This document shows positions 34,178 to 42,974 of a stretch of 64,000 nt of DNA, piece by piece. The notes below the pieces were generated by a model, which made no database searches, was not told the origin of the DNA, and worked only from the letters and a program-made list of their open reading frames with translations. A program made the translations under genes and the position numbers. Where the stretch lies: the NCBI RefSeq assembly GCF_000218545.1, contig NC_015671.1, positions 3,162,001 to 3,226,000 on the forward strand, given 5' to 3'. The number at the start of each line of letters is the position of its first letter. Position 1 is the first letter of the stretch. Source of the DNA: Cellulomonas gilvus ATCC 13127 (GTDB lineage: Bacteria > Actinomycetota > Actinomycetes > Actinomycetales > Cellulomonadaceae).

Positions 34178-34939
34178 GCGCGTCACGCCCGGCCCTTCGT
34201 CGGCGCGCCGAGGACCGGCAATACCGTCGTCGGGCGCCCGGGGGCGCACCAGGACGGGGGGCACGTGAACAGAAGTCTGCGGATCGGAGCGCTCGGGGCA
34301 GCGCTCGTCACGATGGCGGCGTGCGGCGCGGGCACGCCGGACCGCCTCGAGCCGGACTCGCCGGCGCTGGCCGGGCTGCCTCCGGACGTGGTGCAGGAGC
34401 GGCTCGCCGACCCTGAGCTCCTGGAGACGGTCGACTCCGCCCCCGAGGGCGAACGCGTCCTCATGACTCAGCTCAACGTGTCCTCGACCGTCTTCTGCCG
34501 CGATGTGGTGACGGCGCGGGATGCCTGGCTGCTGTCGGGCACACGGCCTCAGACCCCTGCGGTCGCGCGCCCCGATCATCCCGAGGACGGGTTCGACGAG
34601 TTCATGGACGGCTGGGTCTCGATGGTCGACGACGCGGTGGACTCGGGTGACCCCGACGGCCTCCGGGACTGGCTCCTGGGCGACGGCGGGTGCCGTGATG
34701 TTGTGGCTGACCCGCAGGACCCGCAGCGGACGATCGTCGATGTCCTGGCGGGCTAGCGCGGCGGGTCTCGTCGTGCTGCTCGCGCTGTGCGGCTGCACCG
34801 ACGACGCACGTCCCGAGACTCCCGCGGCGGCGCCGTCCGCCACCGCCGCGGACGAGAAGCCTCGCGCGACGGTGCTGCAGCGCGACTTCGCGCTCGACTA
34901 CCGCCTGGACGCGACGACCGCCGACGGCGTGCCGATCAC
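34178..34939 (+). repeat. Direct repeat copy 2 (intact), partner at 25606-26223
   Basis: The upstream region, complete first gene and start of the second gene of module A. It is the intact source-like copy of the degenerate repeat 8.6 kb to the left, in the same orientation. Confidence 0.9.
34265..34756 (+). CDS. Module A lipoprotein of unknown function
   Basis: 163 residues from GTG 34265. The signal peptide ends in MAAC, a short lipobox. The mature protein is acidic, with three further cysteine/tryptophan-bearing stretches (VFCRDVV, FMDGWVSM, GGCRDVV). No family recognised. Its 3' end overlaps the adaptor start by 17 bases. The gene-free region before it (33993-34264) should hold the promoters of modules A and C; TACCGT near 34220 is a candidate -10. 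Confidence 0.75.
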   Translation: MNRSLRIGALGAALVTMAACGAGTPDRLEPDSPALAGLPPDVVQERLADPELLETVDSAPEGERVLMTQLNVSSTVFCRDVVTARDAWLLSGTRPQTPAVARPDHPEDGFDEFMDGWVSMVDDAVDSGDPDGLRDWLLGDGGCRDVVADPQDPQRTIVDVLAG

Positions 34940-35621
34940 GCTGGACGGGCCGCGTGGCACGCGCGTCGTGCCGACGGTGAAGGACGGGACGCCCGTCGAG
35001 GCCGGTGACCAGGTGGCACGCGTCGAGGTGGACCGCGCATACCGCGCCGAGCTCGCGGCGGCGGCCGGGACGAGCCGCATCGACGCGGCGGCACTGGACG
35101 CCCTCGAGGAGGCTGCGGGCGTGCTGCGAGCACCGGTCGCTGGCGTGGTGGACCACGCCGGCGGTCACCTGACGCTCGCGGCGACCGGCACGGACGTGGT
35201 GACACCGCTGTCCGGGCTGCAGGACCTCCGCCTGCGTGCGCTGGACATCCGCGCGGTCGCCACCGTCGAGACAGTCGTCGGGCAGCGCGACGTCGCGTGC
35301 GCGCACGTCTGGGTGGTCCCGGACCTGGACGGCGACGACGAGTCCACCGCAACCCTCCGGTGCCGCCTGCCGCGCACGGCCGAGACCGCCCCCGGTCTGC
35401 GCGCCGGCCTCGCGGTCACGTCCGAGGTCATCGCGGACGCGACGCTGGTGCCGAACGCCTATGTGGGCTCCGACCACTCGGGCTACGTCGTCACCGTCGT
35501 CGACGGCGGGACGGAGCGCGAGATCCCGGTGGACGTCGGCCCGAGCGACGGCGTCGTGCGGGTCATCCGGACCCCGCTGCCTGTGGGCGCGGAGCTCGTC
35601 CTGCCCGCCACCGCCCCGTGA
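34740..35621 (+). CDS. Module A adaptor lipoprotein (MacA/HlyD-like)
   Basis: 293 residues from ATG 34740. Lipobox LCGC anchors the protein. A lipoyl-like motif (DGTPVEAGDQVARVEVD, about 85-101) and a returning half (RAPVAGVVDHAGG) form the barrel-sandwich hybrid, followed by beta-barrel sequence. Unlike the module B adaptor it has no peptidoglycan-binding insert. It joins a MacB-type permease to the outside of the membrane. Overlaps on both sides show a tight operon. Confidence 0.8.
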   Translation: MSWRASAAGLVVLLALCGCTDDARPETPAAAPSATAADEKPRATVLQRDFALDYRLDATTADGVPITLDGPRGTRVVPTVKDGTPVEAGDQVARVEVDRAYRAELAAAAGTSRIDAAALDALEEAAGVLRAPVAGVVDHAGGHLTLAATGTDVVTPLSGLQDLRLRALDIRAVATVETVVGQRDVACAHVWVVPDLDGDDESTATLRCRLPRTAETAPGLRAGLAVTSEVIADATLVPNAYVGSDHSGYVVTVVDGGTEREIPVDVGPSDGVVRVIRTPLPVGAELVLPATAP

Positions 35622-36316
35622 GCGCGCCCCCGGTGGTCGAGCTCGAAGCCGTCGTGGTCGAGTACCCGACCGGTGCCGAGCCCGTCCGGGCCGTCGACGG
35701 TGTGACTCTCGCGGTGCAGCCGGGGTCCTCGACCGCCGTCGTCGGCCGGTCCGGCAGCGGGAAGTCCTCACTGGTCGCGGTCATGGGCCTCATGCGGTCC
35801 CCGACGTCGGGGCACGTGCGCGTCGAGGGCCGGGCCGTGGACTCCGCCCGTGTCCGGCACGCGGTGCGGGCCGGCACGATCGCCATGGTCTTCCAGTCCT
35901 TCCACCTCGAGACGCATCTCAGCGTGACCGAGAACGTCATGCTCCAGTGGTTCGTCACCCGCAGCGACGAGTCGCGCCGGTCAGCGCGGCAGCGCGCGGC
36001 GGACGCCGCTGACCTCGTCGGACTGGGTCATGCCGCGGCGCGGCGGGTGAGCGACCTGTCCGGCGGCGAGCGCCAACGAGTCGCGATCGCGCGGGCCCTG
36101 TTCGCCCGCCCGCGTCTCCTGATCGCCGACGAGCCGACGGGCAACCTCGACGAGACCAACGCCGAGCTGGTGTGCTCGCTGCTGTACGCCGCGCCCGCGC
36201 AGACGGGCGCGGCGGTCGTCGTCGTGACGCACGACCCCGTCGTCGCCGCCGGCGCCGACCGCACCGTCCGCATCGTGCGCGGCCGGCTCGCCGCGTCCCC
36301 GCAGGACGTCGGGTGA
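35618..36316 (+). CDS. Module A ABC ATP-binding protein
   Basis: 232 residues from GTG 35618 (GTGA overlap). Walker A GRSGSGKS, Q-loop MVFQSFHLE, signature LSGGERQR and Walker B LLIADEPTGNLDE are all intact, as is the H-loop VVTHD. It belongs to the MacB/LolD group. Confidence 0.92.
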   Translation: MSAPPVVELEAVVVEYPTGAEPVRAVDGVTLAVQPGSSTAVVGRSGSGKSSLVAVMGLMRSPTSGHVRVEGRAVDSARVRHAVRAGTIAMVFQSFHLETHLSVTENVMLQWFVTRSDESRRSARQRAADAADLVGLGHAAARRVSDLSGGERQRVAIARALFARPRLLIADEPTGNLDETNAELVCSLLYAAPAQTGAAVVVVTHDPVVAAGADRTVRIVRGRLAASPQDVG

Positions 36317-37452
36317 GCCGCTCCCTCCGGCTCGCCGTGGTCCTCGCGCGCCGGTCGCCGTTCCGCATCGTCATGCTCACCGTGCTGACCACGGTCGCGA
36401 TCGTCATCTTCGCTCTCGTGTCCGAGCTCGCGCGCGTCTCCCAGGAAGGCCTCGACTCCGCGATCGTCCAGGACTCCGGCCTGCACGGCTCCTACGAGGT
36501 CTCGCTGGACGGCTCGCTCCAGGCGAGCGACGCCACAGTCGACGAGGCGGCACGGCACACCGCGGCCGGCCTCGGCGCGAGCGTGTGGGGCCAGTGGGTC
36601 GACCTCCCCGAGACCCGTTCCGAGTGCCCGCCGTTCGAGCAGGTGGGCGAGCAGTCCCTGCGCGTGCTGTGGCGCGCACCGGGGGTCCCGTTCGACCTGC
36701 CGTTCGGCGACACCGGCGGGATCGACACCGTGTGGTGCATCGACGGCCAGCAGATCCCGCCCGACGCGCTCTACCTCCCGGACGCCGACCACCAGGCCGT
36801 CTACGGCACGCGCCTCTACCTGCGCGGCGACTACCAGGACCTCGTCCTGCTCAGCACCACAGGTCCTCTGCGGCGGGGATTCATCGTGGTCACCGGCCAG
36901 GACCAGGACCTGTCCGACGAGGTGCACTCGCTCGCCCTGGAGACGATCGCCCCGCTGGCCGCGTCCACCGAGATCGACCCCGGGCCCCGCGTGACCGTGC
37001 AACGCATCGATCAGGAGAACGCCTCGGTCCGTGACGCCTCCCGCGGGGTCGGCCTCACGTACGGCGTCATCGGCTGGGGCGTGCTCGTGCTCGCCGGCAT
37101 CGCGCTCGTCGCCGTGCAGGCCATCGTCACCCGTCAGCGTTCGTGGTTCTACGCCCTCGCCCGGTCGATGGGCGCGGGCACGTGGCGCATCGCCGCCATG
37201 CTCTCCGCCGACACGGCGCTGGTGCTGGTGGCCTCCTCGGCCGCGTCGCTCGCCGTCCTGACCACCGCGCAGCCCGCCGTCCGGGACTTCGCGGACCGCG
37301 CCTTCGGCGTCGACGCCCACGTGCTCGACCTCGACGTCGCCGTGACGCTGGCCGCCGGGCTCGGTCTCATCTTCGGCGCCACGGTCCTCACGTCACTCGT
37401 CGGCACCGTGCGCCGTGACCCCATCGCCGTCCTGGAGTCCCCACGCGACTGA
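36313..37452 (+). CDS. Module A permease (FtsX/MacB type)
   Basis: 379 residues from GTG 36313 (GTGA overlap). One N-terminal helix (about 15-37), an extracellular domain of about 200 residues with a cysteine pair candidate (SECPPF and VWCIDG), and three C-terminal helices. The C-terminus ends DPIAVLESPRD, typical of FtsX-like permeases. It completes the core of module A. Confidence 0.88.
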   Translation: MSRSLRLAVVLARRSPFRIVMLTVLTTVAIVIFALVSELARVSQEGLDSAIVQDSGLHGSYEVSLDGSLQASDATVDEAARHTAAGLGASVWGQWVDLPETRSECPPFEQVGEQSLRVLWRAPGVPFDLPFGDTGGIDTVWCIDGQQIPPDALYLPDADHQAVYGTRLYLRGDYQDLVLLSTTGPLRRGFIVVTGQDQDLSDEVHSLALETIAPLAASTEIDPGPRVTVQRIDQENASVRDASRGVGLTYGVIGWGVLVLAGIALVAVQAIVTRQRSWFYALARSMGAGTWRIAAMLSADTALVLVASSAASLAVLTTAQPAVRDFADRAFGVDAHVLDLDVAVTLAAGLGLIFGATVLTSLVGTVRRDPIAVLESPRD

Positions 37453-37692
37453 GGAGTTGCTGCACGGTGCACGCCGCGCGAACGGTCGACAGGGCGTCAT
37501 CGGGCGGTCGTCGTCACGCGCGCTCAGACCCAGCGTCGCGGACCGCCTCCGAAGACCTCCGCGGCCTTCCGCAGACGGTCGGATGGTGCCACGGTGTCCT
37601 TGACCGCGTGGAGCGGGCTGATCGGATCGGGCCGTGACACCGGTGGGCGGCCGATCGGCCCGCTCGAGCCCCGGACGCAGGCAGGGGGACGG

Positions 37693-38580
37693 ATGCACAC
37701 GAACTCCGCATGGGTGAGCGCCGCGGTGCTGGTGCTGGTGACGGGCTGCGCGAGCGTGACCTCCCCGTCGGCGTCGCGTGTGGCGGACGCTGAGGACGTC
37801 GTCTACCGGGCCTACGACGCCGCGTACGGCTCACTGGAGCAGAGGCAGGCGTTCGCGAGGGGCCTGTGGGACAGGTCCCAGGACGCGGCGCAGGCCTGCA
37901 TGGCCCGCAAGGGCTTCGAGTACCTCCGGCCTCCGGACCCCGACCCGGGGCTCCGTCCCACGAGGCTGACCGGCGGTACGGGGTCCAACGAGGTCCACCC
38001 GGTCAGCGCGGCCGGGTGGCGACTCGCCGAGGAGTGGGTCGCGATGCACCCGCCGGAAGAGCCGGCACCGTCCGCCGCCGCCGGCGACGACTACACGGAC
38101 GCGCTCAGCGTCTGCTCGAGCGGTCCGGACTTCTCTCCGCCCTGGGACGTCCCTGCCTCGGAGCCCCTGCAGGTTGCCATCAGTGACGCCGTCGCCGAGG
38201 TCGTCGCGCTCCCTGCGGTCCGCGACGCCTGGTCCCGCTACCCCGCCTGCATGTCGGACCACGGCTACCCGACGATCACGACCTCGAAGGAGCTCTACCT
38301 CGCCATCCAGAAGGAGTTCTCCCGGCTCATGCCCCTGGGCGGGAGCTCCCCGAGCCCCGAGCTCGACCAGGCCAGGAAGTACGAGCTCGCGGCCGCGCAG
38401 GCCGACGCCGACTGCCGCACCACGACCTACGAGCTCGCGATCGTCGCGCTCGCCGCGCGGCTCGGGCCCTGGCTCGAGGAGCACCCCGACCTGGTCGCCC
38501 AGTCGATCGCAGGCTGGGACTGCGCCGGGGACTGCCCGGCGGTGGGTACGACGGGCCGACATCAACGACGGCGTCGTTGA
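37693..38580 (+). CDS. Module A-associated lipoprotein with CMxxxG(F/Y) motifs
   Basis: 295 residues from ATG 37693, preceded by GGGGGACGG. Signal peptide with lipobox VTGC. The mature part has QACMARKGFEYLRPP and PACMSDHGYPTI, plus other cysteines; the same Cys-Met-x3-Gly-aromatic pattern occurs in the module B lipoprotein. It stands 240 bases after the permease, so it may have its own promoter. The last roughly 15 codons run into decayed IS3 sequence and may not be native. Confidence 0.75.
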   Translation: MHTNSAWVSAAVLVLVTGCASVTSPSASRVADAEDVVYRAYDAAYGSLEQRQAFARGLWDRSQDAAQACMARKGFEYLRPPDPDPGLRPTRLTGGTGSNEVHPVSAAGWRLAEEWVAMHPPEEPAPSAAAGDDYTDALSVCSSGPDFSPPWDVPASEPLQVAISDAVAEVVALPAVRDAWSRYPACMSDHGYPTITTSKELYLAIQKEFSRLMPLGGSSPSPELDQARKYELAAAQADADCRTTTYELAIVALAARLGPWLEEHPDLVAQSIAGWDCAGDCPAVGTTGRHQRRRR

Positions 38581-38835
38581 CGGCCAGACGTCCAGTGAGC
38601 AGAACGAGCTGTCCCAGCTGCGCCATGGGACGCTCCGGTTGCACCAGGAGGACGACGAGATCCTGCGCCGCGCGGCGGACTACCCCGCTGCCCGCTCGCT
38701 CCCGCAATGCTCCCCGCTGGTCCGTGATGTGGCCGCAGTGAGCATCCCGGTGCGGTCTGCCTGCGGGGTGCTCGAAGCGGGCGTACTACGCCTGCTTCCG
38801 CATCCGGCGCGTGGCGCCCGATGCACGGCGCTCGA
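38550..38835 (+). pseudogene. Decayed IS3-family transposase remnant
   Basis: Translations in two frames recall the end of OrfA (EQNELSQLRHGTLRL...ILRRAADY) and the beginning of OrfB (SPLVRDVAAVSIPVR, then KRAYYACFRIRRVAPDA after a frameshift). The element differs from the one at 30641. It overlaps the 3' end of the upstream lipoprotein gene. Confidence 0.65.
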
Positions 38836-38951
38836 AACCTGAGCCGCCCCGACCAGCCATGAGCGCTCGAACGAGCGTACGATGGCAGGAGTTCCGGGAT
38901 GACCTGCTGTCAGTCGACGGCTCACCTCCTGGCACGGTGAAGGAGGGCGTC

Positions 38952-39341
38952 ATGCCCGTCCAGCGCAACACCAGGTCTCACTCATCGTCCTCGCCTCTCG
39001 ACGTGCCCCTGCGCCCGCTGCCTGACGGCTACCGGCCGTCGAAGGTCGCCAACGGGTCTCCCACGGACAGGCCGGTGCGCTCGCGGACCGGCGCCGCCTG
39101 GGTCGGCGTGTGCGTCGGCGTCCTCGTCCTGATCGCCCTCGTGGTGTTCATGATGCAGAACACGACGCCGGTCGAGGTCACGTTCCTCGGGATGTCCGGC
39201 TCGGCCCCGCTGGCGCTCGTGCTCCTGATCGCGGGCATCGGCGTCGGCCTGATCGCCCTGGTCATCGGGAGTCTGCGGATCGGGCAGCTCCGTCGCCGCA
39301 TCCGCTCGGACCGGCACGCCGCCTCGGTGTCGACCCTGTGA
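38952..39341 (+). CDS. LapA/DUF1049-family membrane protein
   Basis: 129 residues from ATG 38952, preceded by AAGGAGGG. Two transmembrane helices lie at about 49-68 and 82-106. The motif FMMQNTTPVEVTFLGM between them is diagnostic of LapA_dom, as is the basic RIGQLRRRIR end. In proteobacteria LapA acts in envelope assembly; in actinobacteria its role is unknown. Confidence 0.8.
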   Translation: MPVQRNTRSHSSSSPLDVPLRPLPDGYRPSKVANGSPTDRPVRSRTGAAWVGVCVGVLVLIALVVFMMQNTTPVEVTFLGMSGSAPLALVLLIAGIGVGLIALVIGSLRIGQLRRRIRSDRHAASVSTL

Positions 39342-39397
39342 CAGCCAGTCGCCGCGCACCAGCGTCGACTTCTTCCACCTGAACAGGGGCCACCGCC

Positions 39398-39886
39398 ATG
39401 ACGACCACCGGTAACACCGCCCACTCCCCTGCGACGCCCGCCACCGACGGCCCCGGTTCCGTGACGAGGGACCTCCGCCTGCTCTCGGTCCTCGAGTCCG
39501 GGCTCCCCACTCAGCTCGGTACGCCCGACGAGCCCGCCGCCTACACGGTCCCGGCCGTGTTCTCCCGGCAGGTCAGCCACGACGAGCGGGCCCGCATCGA
39601 GGCCCCCGCGACCGCCCAAGCCCTCGCGGCGCAGATCGGCGCCCCGGCGGACGGGCCCACCCTGCGGCTCGTCGTCTCCGACCGTCGCCTCCTGATCGAG
39701 AACACGACCCTCGCACAGCTCCACGACGGCCTCGCCGCCGCCCTGGCTGCCATGCTCCGCGACCTCGGGCGCGACCTGCGGGCGCAGACCTCGGAGCGGG
39801 CGGTCGAGGCCGAGGCCCTGGCGGTCGGCGAGCGTCGGCGTGCCGCCGCGACACACACGGTGGCCGAGTCGATCCGCTTCGTGTGA
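39398..39886 (+). CDS. Hypothetical protein
   Basis: 162 residues, alpha-helical in the second half (LAQLHDGLAAALAAMLRDLGRDLRAQ) with no signal peptide or membrane span. An AGGGGC site precedes ATG 39398. No family recognised. It lies 56 bases after the LapA-like gene and may be cotranscribed. Confidence 0.5.
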   Translation: MTTTGNTAHSPATPATDGPGSVTRDLRLLSVLESGLPTQLGTPDEPAAYTVPAVFSRQVSHDERARIEAPATAQALAAQIGAPADGPTLRLVVSDRRLLIENTTLAQLHDGLAAALAAMLRDLGRDLRAQTSERAVEAEALAVGERRRAAATHTVAESIRFV

Positions 39887-40001
39887 GGCCGTCGTGCACG
39901 CCCAGCCAGCGGTGCGTCCTCGACGAGGTCCGGGGCGGCCCCCAGCTGGAGACCACCCCGGACTTCGTGAGCTATCGAGGTCCACCTCGGTGAACTCGAC
40001 A

Positions 40002-40091
40002 TGGCGGTAGCGGTGGGATTTGAACCCACGGTGGACTTTCACCCACACACGCTTTCGAGGCGTGCTCCTTAGGCCGCTCGGACACGCTACC
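40002..40091 (-). tRNA. tRNA-Ser (anticodon CGA)
   Basis: A 90-base class II tRNA on the minus strand. The acceptor arms GGTAGCG and CGCTACC pair perfectly. The anticodon loop CTCGAAA gives anticodon CGA (reads UCG) on a 5-base CACGC/GCGTG stem. A long variable arm, the T-loop GTTCAAATC and an encoded CCA end are present. Confidence 0.95.
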
Positions 40092-40178
40092 TCGGTGCAG
40101 AAGGGTACCCGCTCGGAGCCCGTGCACCGAATCCAGGCCGCCGAGCACCCCGCGGCCGGTGCGACGTAGCGTGGGCGG

Positions 40179-41036
40179 GTGAGCTCCGACGACGCCCGCC
40201 CCGTCACGCCCGGCTCGCTCGCGGACGTGATCGAGGTGCTCGCGGGCCGCCGCCTGGCGGTGCTCACGGGTGCGGGCGTGTCCACGGACTCGGGCATCCC
40301 GGACTACCGCGGCCCGGACTCACCGCCGCGCACGCCGATGACGTTCCAGCAGTTCATGGGCGACGAGGCGTTCCGGCGGCACTACTGGGCGCGCAACCAC
40401 GTGGGCTGGCGGCACGTGGGCCGGACTCTGCCGAACGCGGGCCACCGCGCGCTCGCGGAGCTGGAGCGCCGAGGTGTGGTCGGCGGGCTGATCACGCAGA
40501 ACGTGGACCTGCTGCACCAGGCGGCGGGGTCGCGGCACGTGATCGACCTGCACGGCCGGTACGACCGTGTGGTGTGCCTGGACTGCGGCACCGTCATCTC
40601 CAGGGCCGAGCTCGCGGACCGGCTGGACGCGCTGAACCCCGGGTTCGTGGAGTCGGTCGGCGCGGTCGGGGACGTGGAGATCGCGCCGGACGCGGATGCG
40701 GTGATCGAGCAGACCAGCCACTTCGTCGTCGCGGCGTGCGCGGTGTGCGGCGGGGTGCTCAAGCCGGACATCGTGTACTTCGGGGAGCTGGTCCCGCGTG
40801 AGCGGGTGGAGCGCGCGTACGCGATGGTCGACGCGGCCGACGCGCTCCTGGTGGCGGGCTCGTCGTTGACGGTGCAGTCCGGGCTGCGGTTCGTGCGGCA
40901 CGCGGCACGGACGGGCAAGCCGGTCGTCGTCGTCAACCGCGGGGCCACGCGCGGGGACCGGTACGCGGCGGTGGCGCTGGACGGCGGCACGTCGGAGACG
41001 CTCACGGAGCTGGCGCAGGAGCTGCCGGCTCCTTAG
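40179..41036 (+). CDS. Sir2-family NAD-dependent deacylase
   Basis: 285 residues from GTG 40179. NAD-binding GAGVSTDSGIPDYRG, catalytic region TQNVDLLH...LHG, and a zinc site of CLDC and CAVC separated by an insertion of about 55 residues. GSSLTVQSG completes the Rossmann site. The sequence resembles the SIRT4-like class. TAGCGT ends 6 bases before the start, consistent with a leaderless mRNA. The 3' end overlaps convergent tadA by 4 bases. Confidence 0.92.
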   Translation: MSSDDARPVTPGSLADVIEVLAGRRLAVLTGAGVSTDSGIPDYRGPDSPPRTPMTFQQFMGDEAFRRHYWARNHVGWRHVGRTLPNAGHRALAELERRGVVGGLITQNVDLLHQAAGSRHVIDLHGRYDRVVCLDCGTVISRAELADRLDALNPGFVESVGAVGDVEIAPDADAVIEQTSHFVVAACAVCGGVLKPDIVYFGELVPRERVERAYAMVDAADALLVAGSSLTVQSGLRFVRHAARTGKPVVVVNRGATRGDRYAAVALDGGTSETLTELAQELPAP

Positions 41037-41515
41037 TCCTCGCGCTGCGCCTCGAAGAAGTGCCGCAGCAGCGTGGCGCACTCGTCCTCGCGGACGCCGC
41101 CCACCACCTCGACGCGGTGGTTGACGCGCCGGTCGCGGACCACGTCCCACTGGGACCCGCACGCGCCGGCCTTGGGGTCCCACGCGCCGAGCACCAGACG
41201 CGGGATGCGCGCGAGGACCGTGGCCCCCGCGCACATGAGGCACGGCTCGAGCGTCACGACGAGCGTGCAGTCGTCCAGCCGCCACCGGCCGAGCGCCTCC
41301 GCGGCCGCGCGCAGCGCCTGCACCTCGGCGTGGCCGGTGGGGTCGCCGTCCGCCTCGCGCACGTTGCGCCCGCGTCCGACGACGGCACCGTGCTGGTCGA
41401 CGACGACGGCCCCCACCGGGACGTCCCCGGTGGCCACGGCGTGCCGGGCCTCGTCGAGCGCGAGGCCCATCGCCCACGCGTCCTGGGGCGCGGGCGGGCG
41501 CGCGGGGCCGGTCAT
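41033..41515 (-). CDS. tadA: tRNA adenosine(34) deaminase
   Basis: 160 residues from ATG 41515. The deaminase motifs GHAEV (zinc histidine and catalytic glutamate) and PCLMCAGA (zinc cysteines) are present. It converts A34 to inosine in tRNA-Arg(ACG), an essential step. The upstream frame adds 16 residues without support, so the internal ATG was chosen. Confidence 0.9.
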   Translation of the reverse strand: MTGPARPPAPQDAWAMGLALDEARHAVATGDVPVGAVVVDQHGAVVGRGRNVREADGDPTGHAEVQALRAAAEALGRWRLDDCTLVVTLEPCLMCAGATVLARIPRLVLGAWDPKAGACGSQWDVVRDRRVNHRVEVVGGVREDECATLLRHFFEAQRED

Positions 41516-41565
41516 GCGGCCATGATGGCGCACGGCAGCCTCGTCGGGACGAGTAGCCTGCACGC

Positions 41566-42201
41566 ATGCGCCTGCACGTCGCGGACCACCCGCTCGTCGC
41601 CCACAAGCTCACGGTCCTGCGGGACGTCACCACGCCGTCGGCCACGTTCCGACTCCTCGTCGACGAGCTCGTCACGCTCCTCGCGTACGAGGCGACGCGG
41701 GACGTCCGCACGCGGGAGGTGGAGATCACCACCCCGGTCGCGACGACGACGGGCACCAAGCTCGCGCAGCCGCGCCCGCTCGTGGTGCCGATCCTGCGCG
41801 CGGGCCTGGGGATGCTCGACGGCATGACGCGCCTGCTGCCGTCTGCCGAGGTCGGGTTCCTGGGCATGCAGCGCGACGAGGAGACGCTCGAGGCGATCAC
41901 GTACGCCAACCGCCTGCCCGAGGACCTGTCGGGCCGGCAGTGCTTCCTGCTGGACCCGATGCTCGCCACGGGCGGCACGCTGGTCGCCGCGATCGACTAC
42001 CTGCTGCAGCGCGGTGCGCGTGACGTCACCGCGGTGTGCCTGCTCGCGGCGCCCGAGGGCATCAAGGTGGTCGAGGACTTCGTCGGGGACCGCGCGGACG
42101 TGCAGGTCGTGGTCGCGGCCGTCGACGAGCGCCTCAACGAGAAGGCGTACATCGTGCCGGGCCTGGGCGACGCGGGCGACCGCCTGTACGGCGTGGTCTG
42201 A
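41566..42201 (+). CDS. upp: Uracil phosphoribosyltransferase
   Basis: 211 residues of normal length. Typical segments are [23 protein letters not shown], the PRPP loop [11 protein letters not shown], and the C-terminal uracil-binding [14 protein letters not shown]. It makes UMP from uracil and PRPP. TAGCCT ends 6 bases before ATG 41566, fitting a leaderless transcript divergent from tadA. Confidence 0.95.
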   Translation: MRLHVADHPLVAHKLTVLRDVTTPSATFRLLVDELVTLLAYEATRDVRTREVEITTPVATTTGTKLAQPRPLVVPILRAGLGMLDGMTRLLPSAEVGFLGMQRDEETLEAITYANRLPEDLSGRQCFLLDPMLATGGTLVAAIDYLLQRGARDVTAVCLLAAPEGIKVVEDFVGDRADVQVVVAAVDERLNEKAYIVPGLGDAGDRLYGVV

Positions 42202-42302
42202 CCCCGCCCCGACGACGCCCGCGGCCGCTCGGGCGCGACGTCACCCGTCCGGGCGAACCCTCCCGGTCGCCGGACCCACGGCGCCTGCTTAGCGTGGGCG
42301 CC

Positions 42303-42968
42303 ATGCGGATCGCGGTCGCGGGTGGGCACGGGAAGGTCGCGCGCCACCTGGCCCGCGCGATGGCGGCCAACGGTGACGTGCCCGTGGCGCTCATCCGCTC
42401 GCTGGACCAGGTGGACGACGTGACGGCCGACGGCGCGGAGGCCGTGATCCTCGACCTCGAGCGGTGCAACGCGCTCGACGTCGCGGGTGTGGTCTCGGGT
42501 GCCGACGCCGTGGTGTTCGCGGCGGGCGCCGGGCCGGGCAGCGGTGCGAGTCGCAAGGACTCGGTGGACCGCGGCGCAGCCGCGATGCTCGCCGAGGGCG
42601 CGCACGCGGCCGGGGTGCGGCGCTACGTGCTGATCTCCTCGATGGGGGCGGACGCCGCTCCCCCGCCGGGCACGGACGACGTGTTCGCGGCGTACCTGCA
42701 GGCCAAGACGGCCTCCGAGCTGGACCTGCGTGGACGGGACCTGGACTGGACCATCCTGCGGCCGGGCATGCTGACCGACGACGAGCCGACGGGCCTGGTC
42801 CGGCTCGAGGAGTCCGTGCCGCGCGGCGCGGTGCCGCGCGCGGACGTCGCCGCGGTGCTGCTGGCGCTGCTGCACGAGCCCGCGAGCGCGGGCCTGGTCC
42901 TCGAGCTGACGTCGGGCGTCGTGCCCGTGGCCGCGGCCGTCGCCGCGGTGGTCGACCCCGCGGACTGA
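42303..42968 (+). CDS. NAD(P)-binding (NmrA/SDR-like) protein
   Basis: 221 residues. Rossmann motif AVAGGHGKVARHLA at the N-terminus, then VVFAAGAGPG and YVLISSMGAD, as in atypical short-chain dehydrogenases. The YxxxK catalytic pair is represented by YLQAK. ATG 42303 lies 7 bases after TAGCGT, a leaderless arrangement. Confidence 0.85.
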   Translation: MRIAVAGGHGKVARHLARAMAANGDVPVALIRSLDQVDDVTADGAEAVILDLERCNALDVAGVVSGADAVVFAAGAGPGSGASRKDSVDRGAAAMLAEGAHAAGVRRYVLISSMGADAAPPPGTDDVFAAYLQAKTASELDLRGRDLDWTILRPGMLTDDEPTGLVRLEESVPRGAVPRADVAAVLLALLHEPASAGLVLELTSGVVPVAAAVAAVVDPAD

Positions 42969-42974
42969 ACGGGG

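Noticed and set aside
26510-38580. Prophage or integrative element
   Set aside because: No integrase, structural, relaxase or replication genes, and no att site next to the tRNA-Ser at 40 kb was found.
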